A stretch of DNA of 64,000 nt, from positions 1,240,001 to 1,304,000 of the forward strand of contig NC_022357.1 of assembly GCF_000297055.2 (NCBI RefSeq), given 5' to 3'. Positions 17,825-27,173 of the stretch are shown here, in pieces (within the stretch, counting starts at the first letter, position 1; every line of letters starts with the position of its first letter). The DNA is from Sulfuricella denitrificans skB26. GTDB lineage: Bacteria > Pseudomonadota > Gammaproteobacteria > Burkholderiales > Sulfuricellaceae. The translations under genes and the position numbers were made by a program. Below the pieces are notes generated by a model. That model ran no database searches, was not told where the DNA came from, and saw only the letters and a list, made by a program, of their open reading frames with translations.

Positions 17825-19645
17825 ATGAGTGATGGGCCCTTTATCTCAGACATCTCTTCCCATATTTGGGATACCCGCTATCGTTACCGCGAGTCGGGCA
17901 AGACCATCGACCTGAACGTCGAGGACACATGGCGTCGTGTCGCCAGCGCGCTTGCCGGGATGGAGCGGCGGGATAAGGCAATCTGGGAGCAGCGTTTCTA
18001 CCAGATTCTCGAGAGTTTCCGTTTTCTGCCGGGTGGGCGTATTCTCGCCGGAGCAGGCACCTCTCACCGAGTTACGCTGTTTAACTGTTTCGTCATGGGT
18101 GAAGTGGAAGACTCTCTCGACGGCATTTTTGAAGCCCTCAAGGAAGGCGCGCTGACCATGCAGCAAGGCGGAGGGGTCGGCTATGATTTCTCTACCCTGC
18201 GACCGAGCGGAGAACCGGCTCGTGGTGTCGGCGTAACTGCTTCCGGGCCGGTCTCGTTCATGCGTATCTGGGATAGCATGTGCGCCACCATTCTTTCCAC
18301 CGGTGCGCGTCGTGGTGCGATGATGGCAACATTGCGCTGTGACCACCCGGACATCGAAATTTTTATTGCGGCAAAACGGGATCCCGGTGCGCTGCGGCAT
18401 TTCAATTTGTCGGTGCTGGTGACGGACGATTTCATGCGCGCGGTTCGGGAGGGTGCCGACTGGCCGCTGGTGTTTCCGCTTTCCGGGGATGAATCGATCG
18501 GTGAGGTGGTGGAGCGAACGTGGTCAGGCAGCGGCAAGCCGCGCCGTTGCAAAGTGCTGCGTCGTGTCGGAGCTCGGGCACTTTGGGGCAAAATCATGCG
18601 GGCAACCTATGATTACGCCGAGCCCGGCGTGATCTTTATTGATCGTGTCAACCGCATGAACAACCTGTGGTACTGCGAACAGATCAGCGCCACAAATCCC
18701 TGCGGCGAAATCCCTCTGCCGCACTATGGTGCTTGCAATCTGGGTGCGATTAACCTGACGCAATTTGTCCGGCGCCCCTTTATGGTTGATGGCGATCTGG
18801 ATTTGGAAAGAATCTCAGCGACTGTGGGGACGGCCGTGCGCCTGCTCGACAATGTTTACGACCTTTCCCATTTCCCACTGCAAAAGCAGGCGCATACCGC
18901 GTGCGCATCGCGGCGTATCGGACTTGGTCTTACCGGCTTGGCCGATGCTCTGGTGATGCTCGGAATACGCTATGGCAGCCCGCAATCTTTTGCGCTGGGA
19001 GAGAAGGTGATGGAGATGATCTGTCACAGTGCGTACCGGGCATCGATCGATCTGGCACGTGAAAAAGGGGCTTTTCCGGCATTCCAGGCCGATCCGTACC
19101 TGGCTGGTGAATTCATTCGCTCCCTGCCTGTTGATATCGTTCAGGGGATTAGGCGTCACGGCTTGCGCAACAGCCATCTGACCGCTATCGCACCGACCGG
19201 AACCATCAGCTTGCTGGCGAACAATGTTTCAAGCGGACTCGAGCCGATTTTCGATTGGGAGTACACTCGGCGCATCCGCGGGGCTGATGGTGGCCTTAGT
19301 GAGGTGAATCTGGCCGACTATGCCTGTCGTCAATTTCGCCTGCAATATGGCGAGGATGCTTCGTTACCCAAAGCCTTCGTTCGTGCGGATGAAATTGCGC
19401 CGGAGGCGCACATCCGGATGCAGGCAGCGCTTCAGTCTCATGTTGATAGCGCCATTTCAAAAACCATCAATGTGCCGGCTGAATTTGACTTCGACGCATT
19501 TCGCTCGATTTATGAAATGGCCTATGATATGGGCCTGAAGGGCTGTACCGTTTTTCGTCCCAACCCGGTCACCGGGCAGGTTTTGCATGCCAATGGAGGC
19601 TCTGTCGAAAAGCAGTGCTGCTCGATTGAGCGCGAAGCGGATTGA
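17825..19645 (+). CDS. nrdJ: Adenosylcobalamin-dependent (class II) ribonucleotide reductase
   Basis: Reduces ribonucleotides to deoxyribonucleotides using a radical made from coenzyme B12. The 606-residue protein has the catalytic signature NPCGE (291-295), with thiyl Cys C293, Asn291 and Glu295. The active-site redox cysteines are C88 (FNCFV) and C304 (GACNLG). PTGTISLLA and the late GCTVFRPNP segment are also typical. There is no ATP-cone domain, so allosteric activity control is likely absent. An adjacent Cys pair near the C-terminus (KQCCSIE) could be the re-reduction dithiol. It is compact compared with many NrdJ proteins. Start ATG 17825 has GGAAG upstream; a TTG at 17804 overlaps the hairpin. 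Confidence 0.92.
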   Translation: MSDGPFISDISSHIWDTRYRYRESGKTIDLNVEDTWRRVASALAGMERRDKAIWEQRFYQILESFRFLPGGRILAGAGTSHRVTLFNCFVMGEVEDSLDGIFEALKEGALTMQQGGGVGYDFSTLRPSGEPARGVGVTASGPVSFMRIWDSMCATILSTGARRGAMMATLRCDHPDIEIFIAAKRDPGALRHFNLSVLVTDDFMRAVREGADWPLVFPLSGDESIGEVVERTWSGSGKPRRCKVLRRVGARALWGKIMRATYDYAEPGVIFIDRVNRMNNLWYCEQISATNPCGEIPLPHYGACNLGAINLTQFVRRPFMVDGDLDLERISATVGTAVRLLDNVYDLSHFPLQKQAHTACASRRIGLGLTGLADALVMLGIRYGSPQSFALGEKVMEMICHSAYRASIDLAREKGAFPAFQADPYLAGEFIRSLPVDIVQGIRRHGLRNSHLTAIAPTGTISLLANNVSSGLEPIFDWEYTRRIRGADGGLSEVNLADYACRQFRLQYGEDASLPKAFVRADEIAPEAHIRMQAALQSHVDSAISKTINVPAEFDFDAFRSIYEMAYDMGLKGCTVFRPNPVTGQVLHANGGSVEKQCCSIEREAD

Positions 19646-19700
19646 GCATTTCGCGCAACTTGATATTCGGGTAAAATACAAACTTTTGTGGAAAACTTTC

Positions 19701-20579
19701 ATGCTTAAAGGCAGTCTGGTCGCGATCGTTACGCCGATGCACGATGACGGCAGTCTGGATCTGGATCGTTTGCGTGCGCTGGTGGATTTTCACCTGGCAG
19801 AAGGGACCGACGGCATCGTCGTCGTTGGCACCACGGGCGAATCCCCGACGGTGAATTTCGATGAGCATTGCCTGCTGATCCGCACCGTGGTGGATCAGGT
19901 GGCCGGGCGCATTCCGGTGATTGCTGGAACTGGCGCCAACTCAACCAGCGAAGCGATCGAACTGACGGCATGTGCCAAGGCGGCTGGCGCGGATTATTGC
20001 TTGCTGGTTACGCCTTACTACAACAAGCCCACCCAGGAAGGATTGTACCGTCACTTCAAGGCGATTGCCGAGGCGGTGGACATTCCGCAAATTCTTTACA
20101 ACGTGCCAGGCCGCACCGCTTGCGACCTGTTGAACGACACAGTGTTGCGGCTGGCGCAGATTCCCAACATCGTCGGCATCAAGGATGCAACCGGCAATAT
20201 CGAGCGCGGTAGCGACCTGTTGCTGCGCGCCCCTCAGGATTTCGCCATATACAGCGGTGACGATGGTAGTGGCTTGGCATTGATGCTGCTCGGCGGTCAT
20301 GGTGTAATCTCGGTGACCAGCAACGTGGCGCCCCGTTTGATGCATGAAATGTGCGAGGCGGCATTCAGGGGTGATCTGCCTGCGGCGCGCATCATCAATA
20401 ACAAGTTGTTGGGCTTGCACCAGAAGTTGTTTGTCGAAGCCAATCCGATTCCGGTTAAATGGGTGGTGGCGCAGATGGGATTGACTGGCGAGGGCATACG
20501 CCTGCCGTTGACCCCGCTTTCTGCTGTTCATCACGAAGTTTTGAAACAGGCTATGCGCCAGGCCGGCGTGCTGCAATAA
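19701..20579 (+). CDS. dapA: 4-hydroxy-tetrahydrodipicolinate synthase
   Basis: Condenses pyruvate and aspartate semialdehyde in the first committed step of lysine and diaminopimelate synthesis. A 292-residue TIM-barrel protein with Schiff-base lysine K161 (VGIKDATG), Y133 (LYNVPGR) and the T44-T45 pair (VGTTGES), at the same positions as in E. coli DapA. The ATG at 19701 gives the canonical N-terminus [13 protein letters not shown]; in-frame codons further upstream overlap nrdJ and are not needed. bamC follows after 16 bases, the usual dapA-bamC pairing in proteobacteria. Confidence 0.97.
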   Translation: MLKGSLVAIVTPMHDDGSLDLDRLRALVDFHLAEGTDGIVVVGTTGESPTVNFDEHCLLIRTVVDQVAGRIPVIAGTGANSTSEAIELTACAKAAGADYCLLVTPYYNKPTQEGLYRHFKAIAEAVDIPQILYNVPGRTACDLLNDTVLRLAQIPNIVGIKDATGNIERGSDLLLRAPQDFAIYSGDDGSGLALMLLGGHGVISVTSNVAPRLMHEMCEAAFRGDLPAARIINNKLLGLHQKLFVEANPIPVKWVVAQMGLTGEGIRLPLTPLSAVHHEVLKQAMRQAGVLQ

Positions 20580-20595
20580 ATTATTTAAGGTGTCT

Positions 20596-21741
20596 ATGAA
20601 TAACAGGTTCTGGTCTTCATTTGTGGTGATAGCAGCGGTCGCGCTAATGGCGGGTTGCGGTTCGACGTCCTTGCTGGAGAGTAAAAAGATTGACTACAAG
20701 TCGGCAGGCAAGCTTCCGCCACTGGAAATTCCGCCCGACCTGACTTCGCCGACAGCGGATAACCGTTTTGCCGTGCCCGATGTCAGCCCGCAAGGCAGTG
20801 CTACCTTGTCAGTGTACAACAAGGAAAGAGCGGGTCAGCCACAGACTACGGTGGCGACGTCCAATCTTCTGCCCTCTCAGGACAAGGTCAGGGTGGAACG
20901 TGCGGGCTCGCAGCGCTGGTTGGTGGTGAATGCTACGCCTGAGCAGATATGGCCGGTTGCCAAGGAGTTCTGGCAGGAAAATGGTTTCCTCATAAAATTG
21001 GAAGTGCCTGAATCCGGTGTGATGGAAACTGACTGGGCGGAAAACCGCGCCAAAATTCCTCAGGATGCGATTCGTAGCGTGTTGAGTAAGGTCATGGATG
21101 GGCTTTATTCCACTGCCGAACGCGATAAATTCCGCACCCGACTGGAACGCGGAGTAGAGCAGGGCACTACTGAAATCTATATCAGCCATCGCGGCATGTA
21201 CGAAGTGATCGAAGGTGGCGATGGCGGTAACCGGACCGTGTGGCAGCCACGCCCAGCCGACCCGGAACTTGAGGCCGACATGTTGCGTCGCTTGATGGTG
21301 CGCTTCGGAGTCGATGAGGTGCGTTCCCAGGCCATGATGGTGGCAGATGGCAAGCGCGAGCGGGCCAAGGTGACGCGTACTCAGGAAGGTGCCGGTAGCC
21401 TAACGGTATACGATACTTTTGATCGTGCCTGGCGTCGTGTCGGACTGGCTCTTGACCGGGTCGGCTTTACCGTGGTTGATCGTGACCGCTCCAAGGGGCT
21501 GTATTTCGTTCGCTATGTCGACCCCGATATTGATGGCAAGAAGGATGAAAAAGGTTTCATGTCCAAGCTAGCCTTCTGGAAAAGCGATAGCAAAAACCAG
21601 GACAAGCAGGAGCAGTACCGTATACAGGTAATGGCCACGAGCGAGGGTAGTGCGGTCAATATTTTGAACAAGGACGGTGCGGTTGACAACTCCGAGACTG
21701 CAACCAGAATTCTTAACTTGCTGTTAGAGCAGTTAAAATAA
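20596..21741 (+). CDS. bamC: Outer membrane assembly lipoprotein BamC
   Basis: Lipoprotein of the BAM complex that folds outer-membrane beta-barrel proteins. The signal peptide ends in lipobox LMAGC. After it comes an unstructured Pro-rich lasso segment (about residues 35-60, LPPLEIPPDLTSP), then two helix-grip domains (about 95-215 and 265-380). The ATG at 20596 is preferred, with AAGG six bases upstream; a GTG at 20590 would add two residues. Located directly behind dapA as in many proteobacteria. 381 residues, slightly longer than E. coli BamC (344). Confidence 0.93.
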   Translation: MNNRFWSSFVVIAAVALMAGCGSTSLLESKKIDYKSAGKLPPLEIPPDLTSPTADNRFAVPDVSPQGSATLSVYNKERAGQPQTTVATSNLLPSQDKVRVERAGSQRWLVVNATPEQIWPVAKEFWQENGFLIKLEVPESGVMETDWAENRAKIPQDAIRSVLSKVMDGLYSTAERDKFRTRLERGVEQGTTEIYISHRGMYEVIEGGDGGNRTVWQPRPADPELEADMLRRLMVRFGVDEVRSQAMMVADGKRERAKVTRTQEGAGSLTVYDTFDRAWRRVGLALDRVGFTVVDRDRSKGLYFVRYVDPDIDGKKDEKGFMSKLAFWKSDSKNQDKQEQYRIQVMATSEGSAVNILNKDGAVDNSETATRILNLLLEQLK

Positions 21742-21758
21742 TACTGCGGGGCGCGTCA

Positions 21759-22523
21759 ATGCGTTTCGCATCTCTGGGTAGCGGCAGCCGGGGCAATGCC
21801 CTGGTGGTCGAGGTCAAGCAAACCCGCTTGCTTCTAGACTGCGGTTTCGGCATCCGGGAAACGGTTGCTCGGCTATCGCGCCTCAATTTACAGCCGGAAG
21901 ACCTGACCGGTATCCTCATCACTCACGAACATACCGATCATATCGGCGGTGCAGTCAGATTCGCGCGCCGGTATGAGTTGCCGGTATGGCTGACTCACGG
22001 CACCTTCACAAACCACCCCCTTGCGCAAACCCTGCCAGATATTCGTCTGATTGATGGCCACAGTGTATTTCAGGCAGACGAGATCGAAGTGCAGCCTTTC
22101 CCCGTTCCCCATGATGCTCGCGAGCCGGTGCAGTATGCCTTTAGCAGCGGTAGCAAAAGATTGGGCGTGCTGACCGATACCGGCGGATCCACGCCACATA
22201 TCGAAGCCATTCTGAGTGGCTGCGATGCGCTGGTGCTGGAATGCAATCATGATTCTGACATGTTGCGCGATGGGTCTTATCCGCCCATGCTGAAGCAGCG
22301 GGTTGCGGGCCGTTTCGGCCATCTCGATAACGGCATGGCGGCCAGGTTGCTGGCAAGTCTGGATAACAGTAAGTTGCAGCACTTGATTGCTGCGCATCTT
22401 AGCGAAAAGAACAATACGCCGAAGCTTGCCCGCGCCGCATTGAGTGATGTTCTAAATTGTGAGCCGGAATGGATCGGGGTGGCCGATCAACTGGATGGGT
22501 TTGGCTGGCGCCAGATTGTTTAG
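21759..22523 (+). CDS. Metallo-beta-lactamase-fold hydrolase (YycJ-like)
   Basis: A 254-residue metallohydrolase with the metal-binding motif HEHTDH (56-61), an N-terminal LGSGSRGNALVVE strand-loop, and later ligands near PHDA (about 112) and TDTG. The family includes YycJ/WalJ, proposed 5' exonuclease-like or phosphodiesterase enzymes; the physiological substrate here is unknown. It follows bamC after 17 bases and is closed by a strong terminator, so dapA-bamC-this gene may form one transcription unit. Confidence 0.87.
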   Translation: MRFASLGSGSRGNALVVEVKQTRLLLDCGFGIRETVARLSRLNLQPEDLTGILITHEHTDHIGGAVRFARRYELPVWLTHGTFTNHPLAQTLPDIRLIDGHSVFQADEIEVQPFPVPHDAREPVQYAFSSGSKRLGVLTDTGGSTPHIEAILSGCDALVLECNHDSDMLRDGSYPPMLKQRVAGRFGHLDNGMAARLLASLDNSKLQHLIAAHLSEKNNTPKLARAALSDVLNCEPEWIGVADQLDGFGWRQIV

Positions 22524-22537
22524 CGGCGGAGTGAAAT

Positions 22538-22569
22538 AAAAAAGCCGGCCCGTAGGCCGGCTTTTTTTT
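22538..22569. terminator. Bidirectional rho-independent terminator
   Basis: A GC-rich stem (AGCCGGCC with GGCCGGCT, loop CGTA at 22551-22554) is flanked by an A-run on the left and a run of eight T on the right. It can therefore stop transcription of the plus-strand hydrolase and, in the reverse sense, the minus-strand lipoprotein gene. The two genes converge on it. Confidence 0.95.
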
Positions 22570-22584
22570 GCTGAGCCGTGAAGC

Positions 22585-22818
22585 TTACTTGGCTGGAGCA
22601 GGTGCAGCAGCGTCAGCAGCAGGAGCGGCAGGTGCAGCAGCGTCAGCAGCAGGAGCGGCAGGCGCTTCCATAGCAGGAGCGGCAGGAGCAGGAGCTTCAA
22701 CAACTGGAGCGACTGCAGCAGGAGCTTCAACAGCAGGGGCAACAGCAGCTTCTTCTTTTTTGCCGCAAGCGGTCAAGGTCAGGGCCAACAGAGCGGCGAG
22801 CAGAATGGAATGTTTCAT
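22585..22818 (-). CDS. Small Ala/Pro-rich lipoprotein
   Basis: A 77-residue protein with a signal peptide and lipobox (LALTLTACGKKEE; Cys at 18). The mature part is almost entirely Ala, Pro, Val and Glu in a repeating PAAPAADAA pattern, lacking any globular domain. It should be anchored in a membrane as a flexible, extended chain. The DNA encodes part of this as a perfect 30-base tandem duplication. The ATG has AAGGA seven bases upstream, and a good promoter lies further upstream on the same strand. Function unknown. Confidence 0.85.
   Translation of the reverse strand: MKHSILLAALLALTLTACGKKEEAAVAPAVEAPAAVAPVVEAPAPAAPAMEAPAAPAADAAAPAAPAADAAAPAPAK
22601..22660. repeat. Two perfect 30-bp tandem repeats in the lipoprotein gene
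   Basis: Bases 22601-22630 and 22631-22660 are identical. Being a multiple of three, the repeat changes protein length without shifting the frame, so copy number could vary between strains by slipped-strand mispairing. Confidence 0.95.
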
Positions 22819-22868
22819 TTATTGTTTCCTTAATAAAAACTTGGGTTTTAAGATTTGACTACACGCTA

Positions 22869-22897
22869 TTTATACAATTTAAATATCATTGATGCAA
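22869..22897 (-). promoter_or_regulatory. Sigma-70-type promoter of the Ala/Pro-rich lipoprotein
   Basis: Read on the minus strand, TTGCAT (22897-22892) and TATAAA (22874-22869) are separated by 17 bases. Both hexamers match the consensus in four to five positions, in an AT-rich region about 50 bases upstream of the start codon. Confidence 0.65.
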
Positions 22898-22991
22898 ATC
22901 GGCTTTCACATCAACGATGTCCAACCGATTCCGCAATTTTAGCAGGTTTGTTAAATAATTCTAGTGTCTTATTACGTATTATTACTAATAA

Positions 22992-23495
22992 TTATAATCC
23001 CAGTGTTGTTGTGGTAATTGCCTGCACAGACGCGGCCCGGATTTCCTCGAAACGCTTGATCAGTACGTGGCTGCCTTCAATATCGTTGAGTGCGAGCAAC
23101 GCGCGTGGATTGTCATAATGGAAGCGATGCAAGAAGCAGGCTTCATCGGCGATAGCAAAGGGGTCGTAAATGCCTTTTGCTTGCGGAGTGGTTTCCTGGA
23201 TGGTGATGGCGTGGCTGAATTGCTTGAGAAGGCTGGATATGCGCGGACAGAAGCGGGTCAGGTAGTCGCTGTCATGCAGTACAATTTCCAGGCGATTGCT
23301 GCGGCTTGCCAGCAGAAAGGTGCGCAGTAATTCGTAACGGCGTAACGTGGTGTAACCGCCATCTTCCAGGTTGTAATCGAAAATGCGCAAGCGGTGACGA
23401 GCGAGTTCGATCAGGGTATCGAGCGCTTCCGTATAGTCTACCGTGCTGTTTAATTGTCTATGTAGCAAGACGGGTTTTTCCGGGTTTTCTGTCAT
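22992..23495 (-). CDS. Conserved hypothetical protein (167 aa)
   Basis: A soluble protein without a signal peptide or transmembrane segment. It contains a leucine-rich helical region (DTLIELARHRLRIFDYNLED) and a second segment with RLEIVLHDSDYLTRFCPRIS. Near the C-terminus a charged-aromatic patch (ACFLHRFHYDNPRALLAL) is present. The pattern of alternating strands and helices slightly resembles a single half of a phospholipase D-like fold, but no HKD motif is seen, so no function is assigned. It is divergent from bcp, sharing a 95-base intergenic region. Confidence 0.75.
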   Translation of the reverse strand: MTENPEKPVLLHRQLNSTVDYTEALDTLIELARHRLRIFDYNLEDGGYTTLRRYELLRTFLLASRSNRLEIVLHDSDYLTRFCPRISSLLKQFSHAITIQETTPQAKGIYDPFAIADEACFLHRFHYDNPRALLALNDIEGSHVLIKRFEEIRAASVQAITTTTLGL

Positions 23496-23590
23496 GGTAT
23501 CCTCCCCAGTAATCTGGGTTTAATTATGGCATGTCTCTTCCAACCCGGGAGAATTCGTTTAAAATGTGGATCTGCCGTGAAGGAGTTGTT

Positions 23591-24055
23591 ATGTTGCAAG
23601 TCGGACAGCCTGCCCCCGGATTCAGCCTGCCTGATGCGGATATGGAAATGGTCAAACTCTCCGCGTACAAGGGCAAGAATGCCGTGCTGTATTTTTATCC
23701 GAAAGACGATACGCCGGGCTGCACCATCGAGGCCATAGATTTCAGCGATCTGGATAGTGAGTTTGCCCGGCTGGATACCGTTGTGCTTGGAGTGAGCCGG
23801 GATGACTGTCTCAGCCATGCTGCCTTTCGCGATAAACATGGCCTGTCGGTCCGTCTGCTGGCGGATGAGGAAGGCAAGGTGTGCGAGAAATATAGCGTGT
23901 GGCAGGAGAAGGAAAAAGACGGTGTGAAAAAAATGGGGATATTGCGTTCCACGTTCATCATCGACAAGCACGGCATTCTCAGGCACGTGCTCTATGGTGT
24001 AAATCCGCGTGGTCACGCAGCAGAAGTAATCAATTTAATCAAAGCGATGGAGTAA
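23591..24055 (+). CDS. bcp: Thioredoxin-dependent peroxiredoxin Bcp (PrxQ), 1-Cys form
   Basis: Reduces hydrogen peroxide and organic peroxides. The 154-residue thioredoxin-fold protein carries the peroxidatic Cys C44 in DTPGCTIEAIDF. The resolving Cys found five residues later in many PrxQ proteins is replaced by Ile49. Other cysteines are C73 and C98. It therefore belongs to the 1-Cys type, or uses a more distant partner Cys. ATG 23591 with AAGGAG upstream starts the canonical MLQVGQPAPGF; in-frame codons from 23531 are not needed. slyD follows after four bases. Confidence 0.92.
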   Translation: MLQVGQPAPGFSLPDADMEMVKLSAYKGKNAVLYFYPKDDTPGCTIEAIDFSDLDSEFARLDTVVLGVSRDDCLSHAAFRDKHGLSVRLLADEEGKVCEKYSVWQEKEKDGVKKMGILRSTFIIDKHGILRHVLYGVNPRGHAAEVINLIKAME

Positions 24056-24059
24056 GTTT

Positions 24060-24542
24060 ATGCAGGTTTCAAAAAACTCGGTGGTGACTCTCAGTTTCGA
24101 ATTGAGTGATAGTACCGGTAAGCTTCTGGAAAAAAGCGATCAACCCATTAGTTACCTGCATGGTGGCTATGACGGAATATTCCCTACCGTGGAGGAAGCG
24201 CTGGAAGGCGTTGCTGAGGGCGGAACCGTTACAGTGTCAATGGATCCGGAAAACGCCTTCGGTGAATATGAGGATGAACTGGTGCGGGTCGAACCACGCG
24301 ATGCTTTCCCGATGGACGGGATCGAGGTTGGCATGCAGTTTCAGGCCGGCGCAGAAGGTTCGGATGAAGATCTGGTCTTCACGGTGAAAGAAATCACTGC
24401 AGAAAGCGTGGTGATCGATGGAAACCATCCCCTGGCCGGCCAGACCCTGCTATTCAAGGGCACCGTTGAGGGCGTTCGCCCCGCCACTTCCGAGGAACTC
24501 TCCCATGGTCATGTGCATGGCGAGCATGGCCACCATCATTGA
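24060..24542 (+). CDS. slyD: FKBP-type peptidyl-prolyl isomerase SlyD
   Basis: A 160-residue prolyl isomerase and chaperone that in other bacteria also binds nickel and helps hydrogenase maturation. The FKBP domain (1-70 and 120-145) is interrupted by the insert-in-flap chaperone domain (about 70-120, DELVRVEPRDAFP). The tail is His-rich (HGHVHGEHGHHH), consistent with metal binding, though shorter and without the Cys-rich part of the E. coli protein. It is in an apparent operon with bcp and is followed by a terminator-like hairpin. Confidence 0.94.
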   Translation: MQVSKNSVVTLSFELSDSTGKLLEKSDQPISYLHGGYDGIFPTVEEALEGVAEGGTVTVSMDPENAFGEYEDELVRVEPRDAFPMDGIEVGMQFQAGAEGSDEDLVFTVKEITAESVVIDGNHPLAGQTLLFKGTVEGVRPATSEELSHGHVHGEHGHHH

Positions 24543-24553
24543 TTAAGTGATCG

Positions 24554-24596
24554 GTAATGGGTGGTAGGTAATGAAAACCATCACCCATTACTTTTT
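24554..24596 (+). terminator. Terminator-like hairpin after slyD
   Basis: GTAATGGGTG (24554-24563) and CACCCATTAC (24582-24591) are perfect reverse complements around an 18-base loop, followed by TTTTT. The long loop makes it weaker than other terminators in the window. It separates slyD from the convergent mutS. Confidence 0.65.
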
Positions 24597-24601
24597 CTGG
24601 G

Positions 24602-24784
24602 TCAAAGCATCTTTTTTAATCGGTAAATCAACTCCAGCGCTGCCTTGGGACTGAGCTCGTCGGGCTCGACCTCGAGTAGCGCTTCTTCCAGTGCCGAAGG
24701 AGCCGCAACCTGCGGCGTCTCGACGAACAAATCCCCCTGAATGCCGTTACTGATGCCTTGCTGCTCTAGCTGCAGCAGGTGCTT
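24602..24784 (-). pseudogene. mutS: Detached C-terminal tail of mutS in a shifted frame
   Basis: Sixty codons in the frame one base away from the main mutS frame encode the expected end of MutS. They begin [10 protein letters not shown], contain the clamp-binding-like motif QGDLF, and end with the tetramerisation helix PDELSPKAALELIYRLKKML. There is no start codon or ribosome-binding sequence of its own. Joined to the main frame by one extra base in the A-run, the protein would be a normal full-length MutS of about 850 residues. Confidence 0.88.
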
Positions 24785-27162
24785 TTCGCCGCCTGGATTA
24801 CCGGTGCAGGTACGCCCGCCAGCGCCGCCACCTGAAGGCCATAGCTCTGGCTTGCCGGGCCTTCCTGTACGCTGTGCAGGAACACGATGTGGTCGCGGTG
24901 TTCCAGTGCATCGAGGTGGACGTTGGTGATCTGTCTGAATTCCTGCGTCAGCCGGGTCAGCTCGAAATAATGGGTGGCGAACAGGGTGTGGCAGCGGGTT
25001 TTTTCGATCAGATGGCGGGCGATTGCCCAAGCTAGGGCGAGGCCGTCGAAAGTTGAAGTGCCGCGCCCGATCTCGTCAAGCAACACCAGGCTGTTTTCGG
25101 TGGCATTGTTCAGAATATCGGCTGTTTCAGTCATTTCTACCATGAAGGTGGAACGTCCGCCGGCCAAGTCGTCGGAGGCGCCGATGCGGGTGAAGATCTG
25201 GTCAACAGGGCCGATTTTTGCGCGGGCTGCCGGGACGAAGCTGCCGCAGTGAGCGAGCAGAACGATCAGCGCAGTCTGGCGCATGTAGGTGGATTTTCCG
25301 CCCATGTTCGGGCCGGTAATCAGCAGCATCTGACGGGTGCGGGAAAGCAAAGAATCGTTGGCGATGAAGTTGGCGGTTTGGGCTTCTACCACCGGATGGC
25401 GGCCGCCCGTTATCTCGATCATTGCGTTGTCGGTGAATTCAGGTGCAACCCAGCCCAGGGTTTCGGCCCGCTCGGCAAGCGCAGCCAGCACGTCAAGTTC
25501 GGCCACCGCTGCGGCAATCTCCTGCAGCGCCGGAATATGCGGCGCCAGGTTGTCCAGTAGCGACTCGTACAGCATTTTCTCGCGCGCCAGCGCCCGCTCA
25601 GAAGCTGACAGGGCCTTGTCCTCGAAAGTTTTCAGCTCCGGCGTGATAAAGCGTTCTGCGTTCTTCAGCGTCTGGCGCCGGCGGTAGTCGTCCGGCACCG
25701 CATCGGCCTGGCTGCGCGTGACCTCGATGTAGAAGCCGTGTACCCGATTGTATTCGACTTTCAGATTGCTGATGCCGCTGCGTTCGCGCTCCCTGGCTTC
25801 AAGAGCCAGCAGGAACTCGCCGCAGTTGCTCTGGATTGCGCGCAGTTCATCAAGTTCGGCATCATAGCCGGTGGCGATAACGCCACCTTCGCGTAACACC
25901 GCTGCCGGCTCGGGCTGGATCGCCAGGGTTAACTCGGTGACCAGGGTTTCCGGTGCATGTAGCTGATTTGCCAGCAGTGTCAGGCGTGGGCTGTCGAGCA
26001 GCGCCGTCTCTCCTGCGATTGGCGGCAAGGCCAACAGGCTATTGCGCAGACCGGCAAGGTCTCTGGGTCGTGCGGATCTTAGCGCGATGCGCGCGGTGAT
26101 ACGCTCAATGTCGGCGATTTGCTTCAGGCCCTGGTGGGTCTGAGCATAGGCGGGTGCACCGGATTCGCCGATCAGCCGGGCGATGGCGTCGAACCGGGCG
26201 CGCAGTTCTGCGCGGTCGCGCAGGGGATGGTGCAGCCAGTGTCGTAACAGGCGGCTGCCCATGCTGCCGGCGGTGGTATCGAGCAGGGAGTAGAGTGTCG
26301 GGGCGGGCTCGCCGCGCAGGGTTTCTGAAATTTCCAGATTGCGCCGGGCGGCGGCGTCGAGCAATACGTAGATGTTTTCACGCTCGACCTGCAAGCCACG
26401 AATATGCGGCAGCGCACCACACTGCGTGCTTTTCGCGTATTCCAGCAAGGCGCCCGCGGCCTCGATGGCGCAGTGCAGATCATTGCAACCGAAGCCCTGC
26501 AAATCTAGGGTGGCGAATTGCCGGCATAGCCTTTGCAAAGCTGAGTCGTAATCGAACTGCCATGGAGGCAGGGTTCTGCGCACACATTTCAGGTTTTCCA
26601 GCGCGGTATGGACGTAGTTTTCTGGCAGCAGAATTTCCGCCGGTTTGAGGCGCTCCAGCGTCGCATCGAGGCTGTCCGGACGAATTTCTGCGACGCTGAA
26701 ACGCCCGCTGGCGAGATTGAGCCAGGCCAATCCCAGAATGTTTTTCCCTGGAACCAGCGCGAGTAGCAACTTATCCTGCTTTTCGTCGAGCAGCGCTGCG
26801 TCGGTCAAGGTGCCGGGCGTGATGATGCGCATCACCTTGCGTTCCACCGGGCCTTTGGAGGTAGCCGGATCGCCGATCTGCTCGCAGATCGCTACCGTCA
26901 TCCCGAGCTTGATCAGCTTGGCGAGATACTGCTCGGCGGCATGGTAGGGCACGCCCGCCATCTTGATCGGTTGTCCCGCCGTTGCGCCGCGGGTGGTGAG
27001 GGTGATGTCCAGCAGTTGCGCAGCCTTCTCCGCATCCTCGAAGAACAGCTCGTAGAAATCCCCCATGCGGTAGAGCAGCAGCATGTCGGGGTGTTCCGCC
27101 TTGATGCGCAGATACTGCTGCATCATCGGGGTATGCCGGGAAAGATCCTCCGGGGAATTCAT
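24766..27162 (-). CDS. mutS: DNA mismatch repair protein MutS, frameshifted near the C-terminus
   Basis: Recognises base mismatches and starts mismatch repair with MutL. The frame gives 798 residues. The mismatch-binding N-terminus ([11 protein letters not shown]) is present, with the connector, core, clamp and ATPase domains, Walker [10 protein letters not shown] (about 620) and Walker B region [15 protein letters not shown]. After VIQAA the frame reads KSTCCS and stops; the true tail continues in another frame after an AAAA run (24783-24786). The truncated form lacks the beta-clamp motif and the tetramerisation helix. It lies 11 bases after suhB on the same strand. A sequencing error cannot be excluded. 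Confidence 0.93.
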   Translation of the reverse strand: MNSPEDLSRHTPMMQQYLRIKAEHPDMLLLYRMGDFYELFFEDAEKAAQLLDITLTTRGATAGQPIKMAGVPYHAAEQYLAKLIKLGMTVAICEQIGDPATSKGPVERKVMRIITPGTLTDAALLDEKQDKLLLALVPGKNILGLAWLNLASGRFSVAEIRPDSLDATLERLKPAEILLPENYVHTALENLKCVRRTLPPWQFDYDSALQRLCRQFATLDLQGFGCNDLHCAIEAAGALLEYAKSTQCGALPHIRGLQVERENIYVLLDAAARRNLEISETLRGEPAPTLYSLLDTTAGSMGSRLLRHWLHHPLRDRAELRARFDAIARLIGESGAPAYAQTHQGLKQIADIERITARIALRSARPRDLAGLRNSLLALPPIAGETALLDSPRLTLLANQLHAPETLVTELTLAIQPEPAAVLREGGVIATGYDAELDELRAIQSNCGEFLLALEARERERSGISNLKVEYNRVHGFYIEVTRSQADAVPDDYRRRQTLKNAERFITPELKTFEDKALSASERALAREKMLYESLLDNLAPHIPALQEIAAAVAELDVLAALAERAETLGWVAPEFTDNAMIEITGGRHPVVEAQTANFIANDSLLSRTRQMLLITGPNMGGKSTYMRQTALIVLLAHCGSFVPAARAKIGPVDQIFTRIGASDDLAGGRSTFMVEMTETADILNNATENSLVLLDEIGRGTSTFDGLALAWAIARHLIEKTRCHTLFATHYFELTRLTQEFRQITNVHLDALEHRDHIVFLHSVQEGPASQSYGLQVAALAGVPAPVIQAAKSTCCS

Positions 27163-27173
27163 GGGGAGTGGCT

